Of a DNA stretch of 14,190 nt, positions 13,646 to 14,190 are shown in pieces (the stretch's first letter is position 1; every line of letters begins with the position of its first letter). Both the position numbers and the translations under genes were made by a program. The notes beneath the pieces were generated by a model. That model saw only the letters and a list, made by a program, of their open reading frames with translations, did no database searches and was not told the origin of the DNA. The stretch covers positions 1-14,190 of the forward strand of contig DIUQ01000031.1 of the NCBI GenBank assembly GCA_002422375.1, read 5' to 3'. The stretch comes from a bacterium UBA6154. GTDB lineage: Bacteria > Actinomycetota > Actinomycetes > S36-B12.

Positions 13646-14190
13646 CTAGCGACTACCCGGTAATTGACCTCGGCCACCCGCAATGGCTGCCCGCTGAGCC
13701 AATTCAGCCCGTGATGCAGCTGATCGGCCGGCGCTTGCCGCAGAACCCGAGTTGGCTGAGGCCACTCCCGTGTATCCGCCCCAGGAACCGCGGGCTTGCG
13801 ATGTGTTTCTATGAAAATCGGCCACCGTTTTTTCCTTGCTTTGCAGTACCAGCGCACCGGATTGGGTTCCGGGGTGCGCGGAATCATTACTGTGAATTGC
13901 TTCCTCTCGTCCCTGCGCCAACCTTTCCCCAATACGGACCACGTAAGCGCGATAGAAGGCCGCGCGCGCGGTCTGGGCCGTGAACTCAATGCGGCGCCGT
14001 CGGTAACCACCAGCGGTTCGAACTCGACCGTCGAATTTCTCCCCGCGCCAGGAACCTTGACGAACATAGTCGTTTCCCTGTGATGTCATTTGTACCGCGA
14101 TGGATGCGAACAATGCTTGAACAGCATCGAGGTCACTGGGCATTCCATAACTGATGACGTACGTCGAATCTCGCGCTACATCCACATGGG
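13646..14190 (-). CDS. Probable DUF2786-family protein, C-terminal part (5' end beyond window)
   Basis: The minus-strand frame is open from the right edge to TAG at 13646-13648 (181 codons visible). Its start is outside; the GTG at 14185 is internal or coincidental. The visible part begins HVDVARDSTYVISYGMPSDL, then DAVQALFASIAVQMT. This resembles the C-terminal region of actinobacterial DUF2786 proteins, which follow a short N-terminal DUF2786 helical domain. TARAAFYRAYVVRIGERLAQ and a Ser/Ala/Gly-rich end with AGRSAASRAELAQRA also fit my memory of that family. Function unknown. An overlapping frame of 152 codons (13609-14067) is judged a shadow. ilvA starts 33 nt after the stop on the same strand, so cotranscription is possible. 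Family call is moderate only. Confidence 0.6.
   Translation of the reverse strand, partial: HVDVARDSTYVISYGMPSDLDAVQALFASIAVQMTSQGNDYVRQGSWRGEKFDGRVRTAGGYRRRRIEFTAQTARAAFYRAYVVRIGERLAQGREEAIHSNDSAHPGTQSGALVLQSKEKTVADFHRNTSQARGSWGGYTGVASANSGSAASAGRSAASRAELAQRAAIAGGRGQLPGSR

Noticed and set aside
13609..14067. 152-codon minus-strand frame overlapping the DUF2786-like gene
   Set aside because: The competing frame (13646-14190) extends off the edge, has conserved-looking motifs and ends cleanly before ilvA. This one overlaps the ilvA start and is Arg/Pro-rich without motifs.
1..14190. A mobile island, defence system, CRISPR array or RNA gene anywhere in the window
   Set aside because: No transposase, integrase, toxin-antitoxin pair, spaced direct repeats or tRNA/rRNA-like sequence was seen. 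Gene content and style are uniform and core-like.

Overview
This window reads as a chromosomal, core-genome stretch of an actinobacterium (Actinomycetota) of moderate GC content (mid-50s percent by eye, not computed). The strongest lineage marker is a mycothiol S-conjugate amidase (mca). It sits beside greA and a DUF4307 gene, with ilvA, a thioredoxin-fold YyaL-type gene, an Rv1086-like cis-prenyltransferase gene and a PhoH-family gene close by. From memory, this grouping resembles the Rv1080c-Rv1086 region of Mycobacterium tuberculosis and similar regions of other actinobacteria. I cannot assign a genus.

Layout, left to right. The minus strand carries a phoH-family 5' end (1-275), a DUF1275 membrane protein (364-1113), the cis-prenyltransferase (1110-1871) and the YyaL-type protein (1956-3947). 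A tiny plus-strand gene for a C-terminally anchored membrane protein follows (4059-4226). Next are the minus-strand nfeD-SPFH pair (4227-5588) and plus-strand ung (5693-6367). The minus strand then holds DUF3817 (6364-6714) and a tight run reading mca, 74-aa membrane protein, SURF1, PfkB-family sugar kinase (9514 down to 6733). Plus-strand DUF4307 and greA come next (9542-10522). The right part is minus strand: a DrrA/DrrB-like ABC exporter (10509-12385), ilvA (12401-13612) and the 3' part of a probable DUF2786-family gene that runs off the edge (13646-14190).

The genes serve housekeeping roles: uracil repair, transcript-cleavage rescue of RNA polymerase, isoleucine synthesis, polyprenyl synthesis, cytochrome oxidase assembly, mycothiol detoxification and membrane-domain organisation. 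Packing is very dense. The longest gene-free gaps are about 110 bp (3948-4058 and 5589-5692), and no stretch over 300 bases lacks a gene. I see no tRNA, rRNA, CRISPR, insertion sequence, prophage or transfer boundary.

No new defence or biosynthetic system is evident. The most notable signal is architectural. Seven genes have a TANNNT -10-like hexamer 6-7 nt before the start codon and no convincing Shine-Dalgarno, which predicts leaderless transcripts. Several genes inside or near operons instead carry clear Shine-Dalgarno sequences. All three convergent gene pairs abut or overlap at their stop codons, leaving no room for intergenic terminators.
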